This document shows positions 33,651 through 42,038 of a stretch of 64,000 bases of DNA, in pieces. The DNA is from Rhizobiales bacterium UBA3584 (GTDB taxonomy: Bacteria; Pseudomonadota; Alphaproteobacteria; Rhizobiales; Devosiaceae). Made by a program: the position numbers and the translations under genes. The notes below the pieces were generated by a model that ran no database searches, was not told the DNA's origin, and saw only the letters and a list, made by a program, of their open reading frames with translations. Each line of letters starts with the position of its first letter. The first letter of the stretch is position 1. The stretch lies in NCBI GenBank assembly GCA_002375765.1, contig DFMV01000013.1:8003-72002 (forward strand). The letters are read 5' to 3'.

Positions 33651-34268
33651 ATGTATTTGCCGGACCACTTCAAAGAGGTCGACCCCGATCAGATCGCATC
33701 AGTCATCGCCGGAGCACCCTTGGCCTGCGTGGTGGCGAACACATCTGATGGGCTCATTGCGAATCACGTCCCTTTGCTGTTCGACAAAAGTGGCGACCTG
33801 ATCGGTCATTTTGCATTGGCTAACGATATGCATCGCATTGTCGACGATGGTCAGGAAATTTTGGCCATCTTTCGGGGCGTCGATGGCTACATCTCACCCA
33901 ACTCCTACCCATCGAAGCAGGAACACCATCGTCATGTTCCAACCTGGAATTACCAGATCGTCCACGTCTACGGCGCGATTTCATTCCAACATGACGCCCG
34001 CAGCAAGCGCGCGGCGATTGGACTGTTGACCCGCGATCAGGAACGCAGGGTCAATGGCGTCAATGCGTGGAGAATGGCAGATGCGCCAACCGACTACATG
34101 CTTGAAATGCTCGACAAAATCGTTGCCTTCCGGATCAAGGTCACCAAAACTGTTGCAAAGTCCAAGCTTAGTCAGAACCGCGATATCCATGACTTTGACG
34201 GCGCAGTGCAGGCCTTGAAGCTAAGAGGGAACGAGGCACTGGCAGGGCGGATGTTGGCAAAACGGTAA
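33651..34268 (+). CDS. PaiB-type FMN-binding protein
   Basis: 205 residues from ATG 33651, with GGAGCG upstream. MYLPDHFKEVDPDQIASVIA, LIANHVPLLFDKSGDLIGHF, DGYISPNSYPSKQEHHRHVP, TWNYQIVHVYGAISF and the C-terminal KLSQNRDIHDFDGAVQAL are typical of the FMN-binding split-barrel PaiB family, described as negative regulators in Bacillus. It lies 21 bases after lysE, probably one transcript. Confidence 0.93.
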   Translation: MYLPDHFKEVDPDQIASVIAGAPLACVVANTSDGLIANHVPLLFDKSGDLIGHFALANDMHRIVDDGQEILAIFRGVDGYISPNSYPSKQEHHRHVPTWNYQIVHVYGAISFQHDARSKRAAIGLLTRDQERRVNGVNAWRMADAPTDYMLEMLDKIVAFRIKVTKTVAKSKLSQNRDIHDFDGAVQALKLRGNEALAGRMLAKR

Positions 34269-34797
34269 ATCATAGGGGAAGCCGCCTGTCCGCTCTCCTG
34301 AAGAGTTTCGGCTGCCGGTAGGCGCCCGAAAGTCCGGGAAGACCGAACCCGCGAGCCACGGACTTGGCGCTATGTGTTTTTCTGGATTCGGCCGACTTGG
34401 CGACTGTCGGAAGGTGGTGGCGGAGCGTCAGCACCTGGGCCGCGTTCAGCGATAAAGAGGCTACCACCAAACCTAGACCTTCCCGTAGCCTCCGCTACAT
34501 TTTTCTTCTGAGCGCCGCAGCTTGACCGGCTCATCGAGAAGGTCAGCACTGGTGAATGATTCTGCCCCTTGTTCGATCCGCGCCGGAGGCGGATCGAACC
34601 CACCCCTTGCCCTCGGTGAGCACTGTGGCATTGCCACTTTCAATATAGACGCCCGGGCCGGCCCCGTTTTCCAGCCCGTAGGGCCGGAGCCCGGTTTCGA
34701 GGGAAACCGGGCGGAGCAGGCGAGGCCAGAACGCGCTTCCAAATAGCGCCGTAGTGATGGCCGAGCCTGTGGTAAACGGGGACGGGCTGGCTTCCGC
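34269..34797. other. Hairpin-rich gap downstream of traG
   Basis: No gene recognised. Strong inverted repeats: GTTCGATCCGC/GCGGATCGAAC (11 pairs, 7-base loop, about 34572-34600), CCCGGTTTC/GAAACCGGG (9 pairs, 4-base loop, about 34691-34712), and CCGGCCC/GGGCCGG. None is followed by a clear T run. May include the traG transcript end and the border of the lysE cassette. Confidence 0.5.
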
Positions 34798-36747
34798 CTA
34801 GCCCTTTGCCCCCGCCTTAGCAGGGCCGAAATTGAGTTGACCGACGACGCGGAGCATTTCTGGGCGCCGGAAGTAGACCGCACGTCCGCAGCGGAGGGGA
34901 GGGTTGCCGCTGATCAGCACGATTTGTTCATCGGAGCGCATCTGTGTGACCTCGTGGGGGAGGATCAGGGGCCGTTGGGAGAGTTGCATCGACCGCGTTC
35001 GGGACGACCCCATATCGCGCGATGTGCGCGATAGCTGGCCGACTTCGACAGTGGTAGTGCCACAGCGTTTGGATATGTATTCGGCAGTTTCGGGATCATT
35101 GATGGCCGAGAACGATACCCAGGATGCAGACTCGAACCATTTGGAAGTGGCATCGCGCCCGCCAAAGGCTTCGCGCATCTGGCCGAGGGACTGGAACAGC
35201 ATCAGCAGCGTGACGCCGTACTTTCGGCCCGCATCGCGGGCCGTCTCGATAATCCGCATGTAGCCTAGTCGGGCGGCTTCATCGAGCAGGAAGAGTGCGC
35301 GTTCGGGCATATCGCCATTGCGGTTGTAGATGGCCTTGAGGAACGCGCCGATAATCACACGAGCCATGCCGGGGTGATTTTCGAGGGTGGAGAGATCGAT
35401 GTTGATGAACACGGTCGAACGACCGTCGGCAATGTCATCTGTTTTGAACGCACTGCCCGACACCACGGCGGCATAGTTCTCGTAGGAGAGCCAGTGTGTT
35501 TCCTTGGCGGCGGTCGCATAGACGCCAGAGAAGGTTTGCGGCGTCATGTTGATAAAGGGGCCAACGACCTCTTTGACGAAGCGCGATGAGGTTTCGGTGT
35601 GCAGTTCTTCGAGTTTGGTCTTTAGGGTCGCTTCGGGTTCGGCCAGGCGCTTGCGCACGATCCGCAAGGATCGGTCGCGCGTCGCTGTGCCGTCGGGATC
35701 TTTGTCCCCTTCTGGATTGTCGCCCAACACCACGTCCGCGATGATCGCGGTAATGAGCTGTTCGGCCATTGTGCGGAAAAAGTCATCCGAGCCAGAGGTA
35801 ACGCGCGGCTTCTCGCTCATCAACCAGGCCGCTACAGAAGCGATATCCTCTTCGGGCTTGTTGCCATGAAGGCCGATCCAGTCGAGAACGTTAAACCCAA
35901 AGTGCGGTGTTTTGGGATCGAGCGTATAGATCTTCTGCCCATTGCGGTCGCGATGCTCGCTAACCATGGGCGCGATCTCGGTCGAGGGATCGAGAACGAT
36001 TAGCGAGCCTTTGAACTTGAGCGCGGTCGGGATGACGACCGAAGTGGTTTTGAAGCCGCCCGAGCCGGCGAAGACGAGGCCATGTGTAGAGCCGAATCCA
36101 GCATCGAAACATAAAAGTGGCGCGGCACCGCCGCGCCCCCATGTTTCCTTGCGCCGCGGATCGAAGTTTACGCCGGCGACACTATCTTTGTCGGGCCGAT
36201 AGGCTTCACCGATGACGATGCCGCCCGAGGACGGGAAAAGCCGCTTTGCCGTTGCTTCATCCATCCAACGGCTGTCACCATGGATGGCGCGGCTGCCAGT
36301 CACGCGCCGTGGCGCGTTCGTACCAAAGCCAGCATTGCCCTTTATCGCGACGCGCAGCCCGAACATGGCTACGAAGACGCAGAGCAGCATTCCGCCAGCC
36401 GAATAGAAGTCGAGAAAGGTCAGGTGCGCGTCGGCAGGAACCCCGATTTCGGAAAGCCGGGCGTACTCCATCCATGCGCCGAAGAGGGCAGGGGCCAGAG
36501 CACCCAAAAGGGCGCCCTGGCCCGCCGACTGGATGAACAGAGAACCGCGCGCGGCAAACAGAAAGATGATGCCAACGAGAGCCGTCGCGCCATAGGGAAT
36601 GGTCAAACCGACCTGCCCCCATGTCTGGTAGCTCGATGGTGACGTGCCAAACTGTGCGAACCAGTTTTCACTACCCCGCAGGGCGAAGAAGGCCCCGATC
36701 ATCAGCACTGCTGGTGCGGCCAGCATCAATATCCGCTTTGCTGTCAT
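34798..36747 (-). CDS. traG: TraG / VirD4-type coupling protein
   Basis: 649 residues. Inner-membrane ATPase that links the relaxosome to the mating channel. Two to three N-terminal membrane segments, then the nucleotide-binding domain with Walker A in FAGSGGFKTTSVVIPT (about residue 230) and Walker B in ALFLLDEAARLGYM, and the C-terminal motif LPHEVTQMRSDEQIVLISGN. Its start overlaps the end of traD. Last gene of the traC-traD-traG operon, as in Ti plasmids. Confidence 0.97.
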   Translation of the reverse strand: MTAKRILMLAAPAVLMIGAFFALRGSENWFAQFGTSPSSYQTWGQVGLTIPYGATALVGIIFLFAARGSLFIQSAGQGALLGALAPALFGAWMEYARLSEIGVPADAHLTFLDFYSAGGMLLCVFVAMFGLRVAIKGNAGFGTNAPRRVTGSRAIHGDSRWMDEATAKRLFPSSGGIVIGEAYRPDKDSVAGVNFDPRRKETWGRGGAAPLLCFDAGFGSTHGLVFAGSGGFKTTSVVIPTALKFKGSLIVLDPSTEIAPMVSEHRDRNGQKIYTLDPKTPHFGFNVLDWIGLHGNKPEEDIASVAAWLMSEKPRVTSGSDDFFRTMAEQLITAIIADVVLGDNPEGDKDPDGTATRDRSLRIVRKRLAEPEATLKTKLEELHTETSSRFVKEVVGPFINMTPQTFSGVYATAAKETHWLSYENYAAVVSGSAFKTDDIADGRSTVFINIDLSTLENHPGMARVIIGAFLKAIYNRNGDMPERALFLLDEAARLGYMRIIETARDAGRKYGVTLLMLFQSLGQMREAFGGRDATSKWFESASWVSFSAINDPETAEYISKRCGTTTVEVGQLSRTSRDMGSSRTRSMQLSQRPLILPHEVTQMRSDEQIVLISGNPPLRCGRAVYFRRPEMLRVVGQLNFGPAKAGAKG

Positions 36748-36955
36748 TGTCGAAAATCGCTTTCCCGCGCAGCCTGAAACGCTCGCGTGTATCGTGATCT
36801 TTCAGAGCGTCGGCCGCCTCAACGAGAAGACCGAGGATCACCGCCTTGTCCTCATCGCGCAGACCAGCCTTGGCGACCAAGCCGCCCAGCATGATCTTTT
36901 CGTGCGCGTCCTTCCGGCGTTCCGCCGATTTGGCGAATTGAAGCTCTCTTTCCAT
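36671..36955 (-). CDS. traD: TraD-type small conjugal transfer protein
   Basis: 94 residues from ATG 36955 (a longer frame to 37069 overlaps traC). MERELQFAKSAERRKDAHEK, then MLGGLVAKAGLRDEDKAVIL is the signature of the short rhizobial/Ti TraD family, a relaxosome accessory of unclear function (unrelated to F-plasmid TraD). It is somewhat longer than usual and its end overlaps traG by 77 bases. Confidence 0.85.
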   Translation of the reverse strand: MERELQFAKSAERRKDAHEKIMLGGLVAKAGLRDEDKAVILGLLVEAADALKDHDTRERFRLRGKAIFDNDSKADIDAGRTSSADDRGLLRPAG

Positions 36956-36971
36956 CCTGTTCAGCCGGCCT

Positions 36972-37196
36972 CTAAGCCGTCTGTTCAGACTTTTCGTGCG
37001 CGGATCGAAATCGGGCAGCAATCTCCTTGAATGCCTTGATAAAGTCTGCATCTGAACAATTAATTTCATGAAGACCGGACTTCACAGCGAGAGCACCGAT
37101 CCGTTCGCCTTCGCGAGCTTCGGCTTGCGCTAATTCGCTGTTTAGGCGCTGAATTTCCGCTTTTATCTGAGCGGGCGATTTTGAACGCTTTGCCAC
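36972..37196 (-). CDS. traC: TraC-type conjugal transfer protein
   Basis: 74 residues from GTG 37196, with AAGGA seven bases upstream; an in-frame longer version from 37289 overlaps the oriT region and is unlikely. SPAQIKAEIQRLNSELAQAE and GALAVKSGLHEINCSDADFI are characteristic of rhizobial/Ti TraC, a small coiled-coil relaxosome protein that may bind oriT. First gene of traCDG. Confidence 0.85.
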   Translation of the reverse strand: MAKRSKSPAQIKAEIQRLNSELAQAEAREGERIGALAVKSGLHEINCSDADFIKAFKEIAARFRSAHEKSEQTA

Positions 37197-37298
37197 TTTG
37201 CATCCTTTCTGGTGGGTTAAAAGCTGCAAAAAAGATAGCTTTTTTCCGATCATTAAGGCAATATGTTGTTTGCCCGTGAGGGCAATCATCTGAAAGGA

Positions 37299-37320
37299 AC
37301 CGGCTTGCCGGTGCTTTTTT
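37299..37320 (+). terminator. Intrinsic terminator in the traC-traA gap
   Basis: ACCGGC-TT-GCCGGT (37299-37312) followed by GCTTTTTT on the plus strand. A second hairpin, TTGCCC/GGGCAA (37270-37285), lies just before it. A short transcript starting between traC and oriT might end here. Confidence 0.6.
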
Positions 37321-37329
37321 GATCATTTT

Positions 37330-37372
37330 CTAAATGCGCGCTTATACGTCGCTTCGCGACGTGCGCCTGGAG
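37330..37372. other. oriT, origin of transfer (RSF1010/Ti type)
   Basis: Hairpin ACGTCGC-TTC-GCGACGT (37346-37362) flanked on the minus strand by ATAAGCGCGCA (37345-37335), which resembles the nick region TAAGTGCGCCCT of RSF1010 and Ti plasmids relative to the same kind of hairpin. It lies between the divergent traC and traA genes, where Ti-type oriT is expected. TraA would nick on the minus strand near 37335-37345. Confidence 0.8.
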
Positions 37373-37440
37373 GCTTGATTGGCACGTTCGCCTAACCACC
37401 CCTGCCTGCTTATCGGCGCTTGTGCGCCCGGCGAGGGCTG

Positions 37441-40400
37441 ATGGCGATCTACCATTTTGAAAGTCAGGTCATCAGCCGGGGCGACGGGCGTAGCGCTGTT
37501 GCCGCCGCAGCCTACCGGCACGCCGCTCGGATGGAATTCGAGCGAGAGGACCGCGTAGCGGACTTCTCGAACAAGAAGAATGTCGCCCATTCGGAGTTTA
37601 TGGCCCCCGATGATGCTCCCGGCTGGTTGCACTCGATGATGGAGGGCCGGAGCGCCGCCGAGATCTCGGAGGCGTTCTGGAACAAGGTCGAACATTCCGA
37701 AACCCGGCGTGACGCGCAGCTATCGAAAGAGTTCGTCCTGGCGCTTCCAAAGGAGCTGACCAAGGAGCAAAACATTGCGCTGGTGCGAGATTTCATCGGC
37801 CAACAGATGTTGTCGCGCGGGATTGTTGCCGATTGGGTCTATCATGATGTTGAGGCCAACCCGCACGTTCACATCATGACGAGTTTGCGCCCGCTCACCC
37901 AAGAGGGTTTCGGGGCGAAGAAGGTTCCGGTTCTCGATTCTGACGGGACCCCTCAACGCGGCAAGAACGGCAAGATTCAATACCGGCTTTGGGCCGGTGA
38001 TCGTGGGACGCTGAACGACATGCGCGCCGCCTGGGCGCAGGTTCAGAATGTCCATCTTGCGCGAAACGGAATAGATGCGCGTGTCGATCATCGTTCCTAC
38101 GCCGAACAAGGAATTGAGCTCACCCCGCAAGGTAAGATCGGCGTTCGGACCCGCAACATCGCCAAAGAAGCACAAGCCGAAGGACGTGAAGCGGATCTTG
38201 ATCGCATGGCGCTGCATGAGGATTTGCGCCGCGAGAACGCCGCCCGGATCGCGCGCCGACCCGAGATCGTGATAGATGCCGTCTCAAAGGAAAAGAGCGT
38301 CTTTGACGAACGCGATATCGCCAAACACCTTCATCGCTGGATCGATGATGGCCAGCAGTTTCAGAACCTTCTGGCTCAGATCATGGCCAGCCCGGAGCTG
38401 GTCATGCTTGCGGGCGAGGGTGTCGATTTCGAGACTGGCGAGGTCAAACCGGCGCAGTACGCCACCCGCGAAATGGTGCGTATCGAAGAGACGATGGCGC
38501 GGCAGGCCACGTATCTTTCGACCCATGGTTCGTTCGGTGCCCAGGCGCATATTCGCAATGAGGTTCTGGCCAACCATCGCCAGCTTTCCGATGAGCAGCG
38601 CAACGCGATTGCGCTCGCCACGGGCAATGAACGTCTCGCCCTGATCGTCGGTCGCGCCGGTGCCGGCAAGACCACAATGATGAAGGCCGCGCGCGAGATC
38701 TGGGAGGCGTCTGGCTATCGCGTTGCCGGCGGTGCGCTTGCCGGCAAGGCGGCCGAAGGGCTGCAAAAGGAGGCTGGAATCGAGAGCCGCACCCTCGCGT
38801 CCTGGGCGCTGCAATGGGAGCAGGGACGTCTGAAGCTGGACGAGAAAACCGTGTTCGTCATGGACGAAGCGGGCATGGTGTCCTCGCGCCAGATGGCCGA
38901 TTTTGTATCAGCCGCAGCTCACGCCGGAGCCAAGATCGTTCTGGTCGGTGATGCCGATCAGCTCCAGCCGATTGAGGCGGGCGGGACTTTCCGGGCGCTA
39001 TCCGAACAGATTGGCTTTGCCGAACTCTCGACCATTTACCGGCAGCGCGAGCAATGGATGCGTGATGCGTCCATGGCCCTTGCGCGGGGCAATGTCAGCG
39101 ATGCCCTCGCGGCCTATCAGGAGAAGGGCCATACCATCGAGAAGGCGACCAAGGACGAAGCCATTGCGTCCATGGTGGACGATTGGGTTGCCGATTACGA
39201 CCCGAACCGCACGACCCTCATGCTGGCCTTTATGCGCAAGGACGTGGCCGAGTTGAACGCCCAGGCGCGGGCGGCGCTGATTGAAAAGGGCGTCATCGAA
39301 CAGGGTCATGCGTTCCGTACGGCCAACGGCATCCGCAATTTCGCGGCCGGCGACCAGATCGTGTTCCTCGAAAACGAAGGCTCGCTTGGCGTGATGAACG
39401 GCATGATTGGCCGGGTTGTCGAAGCCGAGCAGGGCAAGATCATTGCCGAGATCGGCGACCCACATAGTGGGGACCCACGTAGTGGGCCGGACGTGCGCCG
39501 CGTCGAGATCGAGCAGCATATCTATGCAAAGATCGACCATGGCTACGCCACCACGATCCACAAATCGCAGGGCGTCACCATCGACAGAGTGAAGGTTCTC
39601 GCGTCATCGATGTTCGACCGCCATTTGACCTATGTGGCGCTAACCCGGCACCGTGACGCGGTGCAGCTTTATGTAGGTGCCGACGAATTCAAGCGCTCGA
39701 TCCGCGTCGATCACGCTGCCGGTGTTACCGGCCAGATGATCGATGCAGGGGAGGCGAAGTTCCGCGACACCGAGGACGCCAAGCCGACGCCGTATGTTGA
39801 TTTGCGCGACCCGGCCGGGATCATGCATCGGCTTTGGGGCGTGAGCTTGCCGCAGGCGATTGGCAAGGCCAATGCCCGAATTGGCGATACGATCACTCTT
39901 CGGCGCAATAGCACCGAAGAGGTCAAGGTAAAGGTCGTAGTCGTGGACGAAGCGACCGGCGAGAAGCGTTTCGAGGACCGGATTGCCGAGCGCAATGTCT
40001 GGACCGCCAATGTCATTGAGGCGGGCGATCCGGCGTTCTCGAGAGTGGGTGCCGAAGTGCTGTTCAGCCGACCCGGAAAGGTTGACCATGCGCAGGGTGT
40101 CACTGGCGAGCTGGTCGAGAAGGGCGAGGCACAGTTCGGTGACAGCCGCCAAGCCAAACCGAGCCCCTATGCCGATGTGAAAACCCCCGATGCTGTTGTT
40201 CACCGGCTTTGGGGCGTGACGCTTCCCGAGGCCATATCGAGGGCAGGGGCCGAGACAGGGGACACGGTTTCCCTTCGCCGCAGCGGCGCGGAGGAAGTGA
40301 CCATAAAGGTTCCGGTCAAAGATGCCGCTACGGGCAAGACACGGATCGAGGAACGGCTTGTCGAGCGCAATGTGTGGGAAGCGAGAAGGCTGGAAGCGGC

Positions 40401-41508
40401 CGAGACACGCGCAGCCCGTTTAGCCAAAGAGCCGGAGAAGTCCGCCCTGTTCGGCCAGCTCGTCGCGCGCCTGTCGCGTTCGGCTGCCAAATCCACCACG
40501 CTCGACTTCACGGGCTCGAAACTTCACGCTCAGGCCGTGGCCTATGCGACCCGTCGGGGCCTCTATGGTGCCCGCGTCATGAAGGCCGCGGCCGTTAATC
40601 AAACGCGCTGGCTGGCGCGACAGCGCGACCGGCTTGCTGCCGCCAGTCGCAAGCTCGCGTCCTTTGTCGAGCGGTTTGGCCGCGACCGCACAATTGTCGC
40701 GCAGGCCATGCCGGCACCCTCACAGCCCTGGTTGCGCGGTCGCGCGACATGGCGACTCACAATCGAACAAGCCGTGGAGGCAAAGATGCAATCAGACGCC
40801 CAGCTCACCGTCCATTGGACGCAGATTCAGGATCGTATGAGGAACGTCTATGAGAAGCCGCAGGAGGCCATGGCCTCAATGGGGTTCGCAAAAGCTTTGC
40901 AGGGTGACAGGGCAGCGGCAGAGACAATCAGCGATCAGCTTGCCCGCGATCCACAAGCCTACGGCCCGTTGCGCGGGAAGACCGGCCTGTTTGCATCGAG
41001 CGCCGCCAAAGCCGAGCGGGACCGCGCCATGAACAATGTGCCGGCCCTGCGCGACCAGATCGGAAACTATGTCCGGTTGCGGGCCGAGATCGCTGACCTT
41101 CGCACGGTCGAGCTTTCGCGCGAGCGGGATCTTCAACGCATCGACGTGCCCGCCATATCCGCAGTGGGCAACCAGATGCTCGAACGGGTTCGCGATGCCA
41201 TCGACCGCAACGATATCGATGCAGGCATGGCCTACGCCCTGGCCGACAAAATGGTCAAAGGCGAGATCGACCGGCTCAACAAGTCCCTGGACGACAAGTT
41301 CGGCAAGCGCGCCTTTGCCTCGAAAGAGCCGAGCGGCCCCGCGTTCGAGCCAGCGGCGGCGAAACTGGCCGAAGGCGACCGGGCGAAGCTGGCAACGGCA
41401 TGGCCCTTGTTCCATGCCAGCCAGCAGATTGCGGCCCAGGAGCAAAAGCAGGCTCGCCAGCAGGCGAGGGCGCAGACGCAAACCCGCGATCAGGGGATGA
41501 CGAGATGA
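37441..41508 (+). CDS. traA: TraA relaxase/helicase (MOBQ, Ti type) with duplicated accessory module
   Basis: 1355 residues. The N-terminal MobA/MobL relaxase (AIYHFESQVISRGDGRSAVA; histidines in YHDVEANPHVHIM, about 135-144) nicks oriT. A RecD/TraI-like helicase follows with GRAGAGKTT (about 403-411), FVMDEAGMVSSRQM and IHKSQGVTIDRVKV. Two tandem copies of a roughly 110-residue module come next (about 756-865 and 881-987; each has VDHAxGVTG, HRLWGV and ERNVW). Residues about 1136-1230 resemble the BID-like end of the Fic protein. Longer than Ti TraA (about 1100) mainly because of the module. Start ATG 37441 follows oriT. Confidence 0.97.
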   Translation: MAIYHFESQVISRGDGRSAVAAAAYRHAARMEFEREDRVADFSNKKNVAHSEFMAPDDAPGWLHSMMEGRSAAEISEAFWNKVEHSETRRDAQLSKEFVLALPKELTKEQNIALVRDFIGQQMLSRGIVADWVYHDVEANPHVHIMTSLRPLTQEGFGAKKVPVLDSDGTPQRGKNGKIQYRLWAGDRGTLNDMRAAWAQVQNVHLARNGIDARVDHRSYAEQGIELTPQGKIGVRTRNIAKEAQAEGREADLDRMALHEDLRRENAARIARRPEIVIDAVSKEKSVFDERDIAKHLHRWIDDGQQFQNLLAQIMASPELVMLAGEGVDFETGEVKPAQYATREMVRIEETMARQATYLSTHGSFGAQAHIRNEVLANHRQLSDEQRNAIALATGNERLALIVGRAGAGKTTMMKAAREIWEASGYRVAGGALAGKAAEGLQKEAGIESRTLASWALQWEQGRLKLDEKTVFVMDEAGMVSSRQMADFVSAAAHAGAKIVLVGDADQLQPIEAGGTFRALSEQIGFAELSTIYRQREQWMRDASMALARGNVSDALAAYQEKGHTIEKATKDEAIASMVDDWVADYDPNRTTLMLAFMRKDVAELNAQARAALIEKGVIEQGHAFRTANGIRNFAAGDQIVFLENEGSLGVMNGMIGRVVEAEQGKIIAEIGDPHSGDPRSGPDVRRVEIEQHIYAKIDHGYATTIHKSQGVTIDRVKVLASSMFDRHLTYVALTRHRDAVQLYVGADEFKRSIRVDHAAGVTGQMIDAGEAKFRDTEDAKPTPYVDLRDPAGIMHRLWGVSLPQAIGKANARIGDTITLRRNSTEEVKVKVVVVDEATGEKRFEDRIAERNVWTANVIEAGDPAFSRVGAEVLFSRPGKVDHAQGVTGELVEKGEAQFGDSRQAKPSPYADVKTPDAVVHRLWGVTLPEAISRAGAETGDTVSLRRSGAEEVTIKVPVKDAATGKTRIEERLVERNVWEARRLEAAETRAARLAKEPEKSALFGQLVARLSRSAAKSTTLDFTGSKLHAQAVAYATRRGLYGARVMKAAAVNQTRWLARQRDRLAAASRKLASFVERFGRDRTIVAQAMPAPSQPWLRGRATWRLTIEQAVEAKMQSDAQLTVHWTQIQDRMRNVYEKPQEAMASMGFAKALQGDRAAAETISDQLARDPQAYGPLRGKTGLFASSAAKAERDRAMNNVPALRDQIGNYVRLRAEIADLRTVELSRERDLQRIDVPAISAVGNQMLERVRDAIDRNDIDAGMAYALADKMVKGEIDRLNKSLDDKFGKRAFASKEPSGPAFEPAAAKLAEGDRAKLATAWPLFHASQQIAAQEQKQARQQARAQTQTRDQGMTR

Positions 41509-42038
41509 CCAACCGGCGCGCTGCTATCGCCATCCTCAGTTCCGGCGTCGTCATTCTCGGTTCGATGGCGGCTGCCTTCGCCATTGGCGGATATCGCGTC
41601 AACTTCACACCCAGCTACGCCTATGGCCTGTGGCATATCGAGCCACTGGACCGGGAGGTGAGGATTGGGGACAGGATATTCATATGCCCGCCACCGGGCG
41701 CGGCGGCGGAGCTGGCGCTTGAACGCGGATACCTGCCGCGCGGCCTATGTGCTTCGGGAACTGGACCGCTCATCAAAACCGTAGTTGCCCTGTCCGGACA
41801 GACGGTCGAGATTGACGGCCAGGTCATCATTGACGGCACCCCGCTCCCGCATTCCGCTGTCCTTAAGGCGGACGCGGAAGGGCGGGCAATGCCAGTCCAT
41901 GGCGGCGGGACCGTGGAAGCGGGCGCGTTCTTTGTTCACTCAGATTTCGTCGGTTCCTATGATTCACGCTATTTCGGGCCGCTCCCGGCCGAGGGAACGC
42001 TTGGCCTTGCCCGTGAAGTTCTCACCTTCGCCCCGTAG
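41505..42038 (+). CDS. traF: TraF-type S26-like transfer peptidase
   Basis: 177 residues; ATG overlaps the traA stop (ATGA). N-terminal membrane segment (AIAILSSGVVILGSMAAAFA), then NFTPSYAYGLWHIEPLDREV (the Ser-containing signal-peptidase-like motif) and GTGPLIKTVVALSGQTVEID (general-base Lys), ending VHSDFVGSYDSRYFGPLP. TraF proteins process the TrbC pilin, forming its cyclic product in RP4. Order traA-traF-traB-traH is that of Ti plasmids. Confidence 0.93.
   Translation: MTNRRAAIAILSSGVVILGSMAAAFAIGGYRVNFTPSYAYGLWHIEPLDREVRIGDRIFICPPPGAAAELALERGYLPRGLCASGTGPLIKTVVALSGQTVEIDGQVIIDGTPLPHSAVLKADAEGRAMPVHGGGTVEAGAFFVHSDFVGSYDSRYFGPLPAEGTLGLAREVLTFAP

Noticed and set aside
39463..39490. Possible CRISPR-like or IS terminal repeat
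   Set aside because: Only two direct copies, inside traA and in frame; no spacer pattern.
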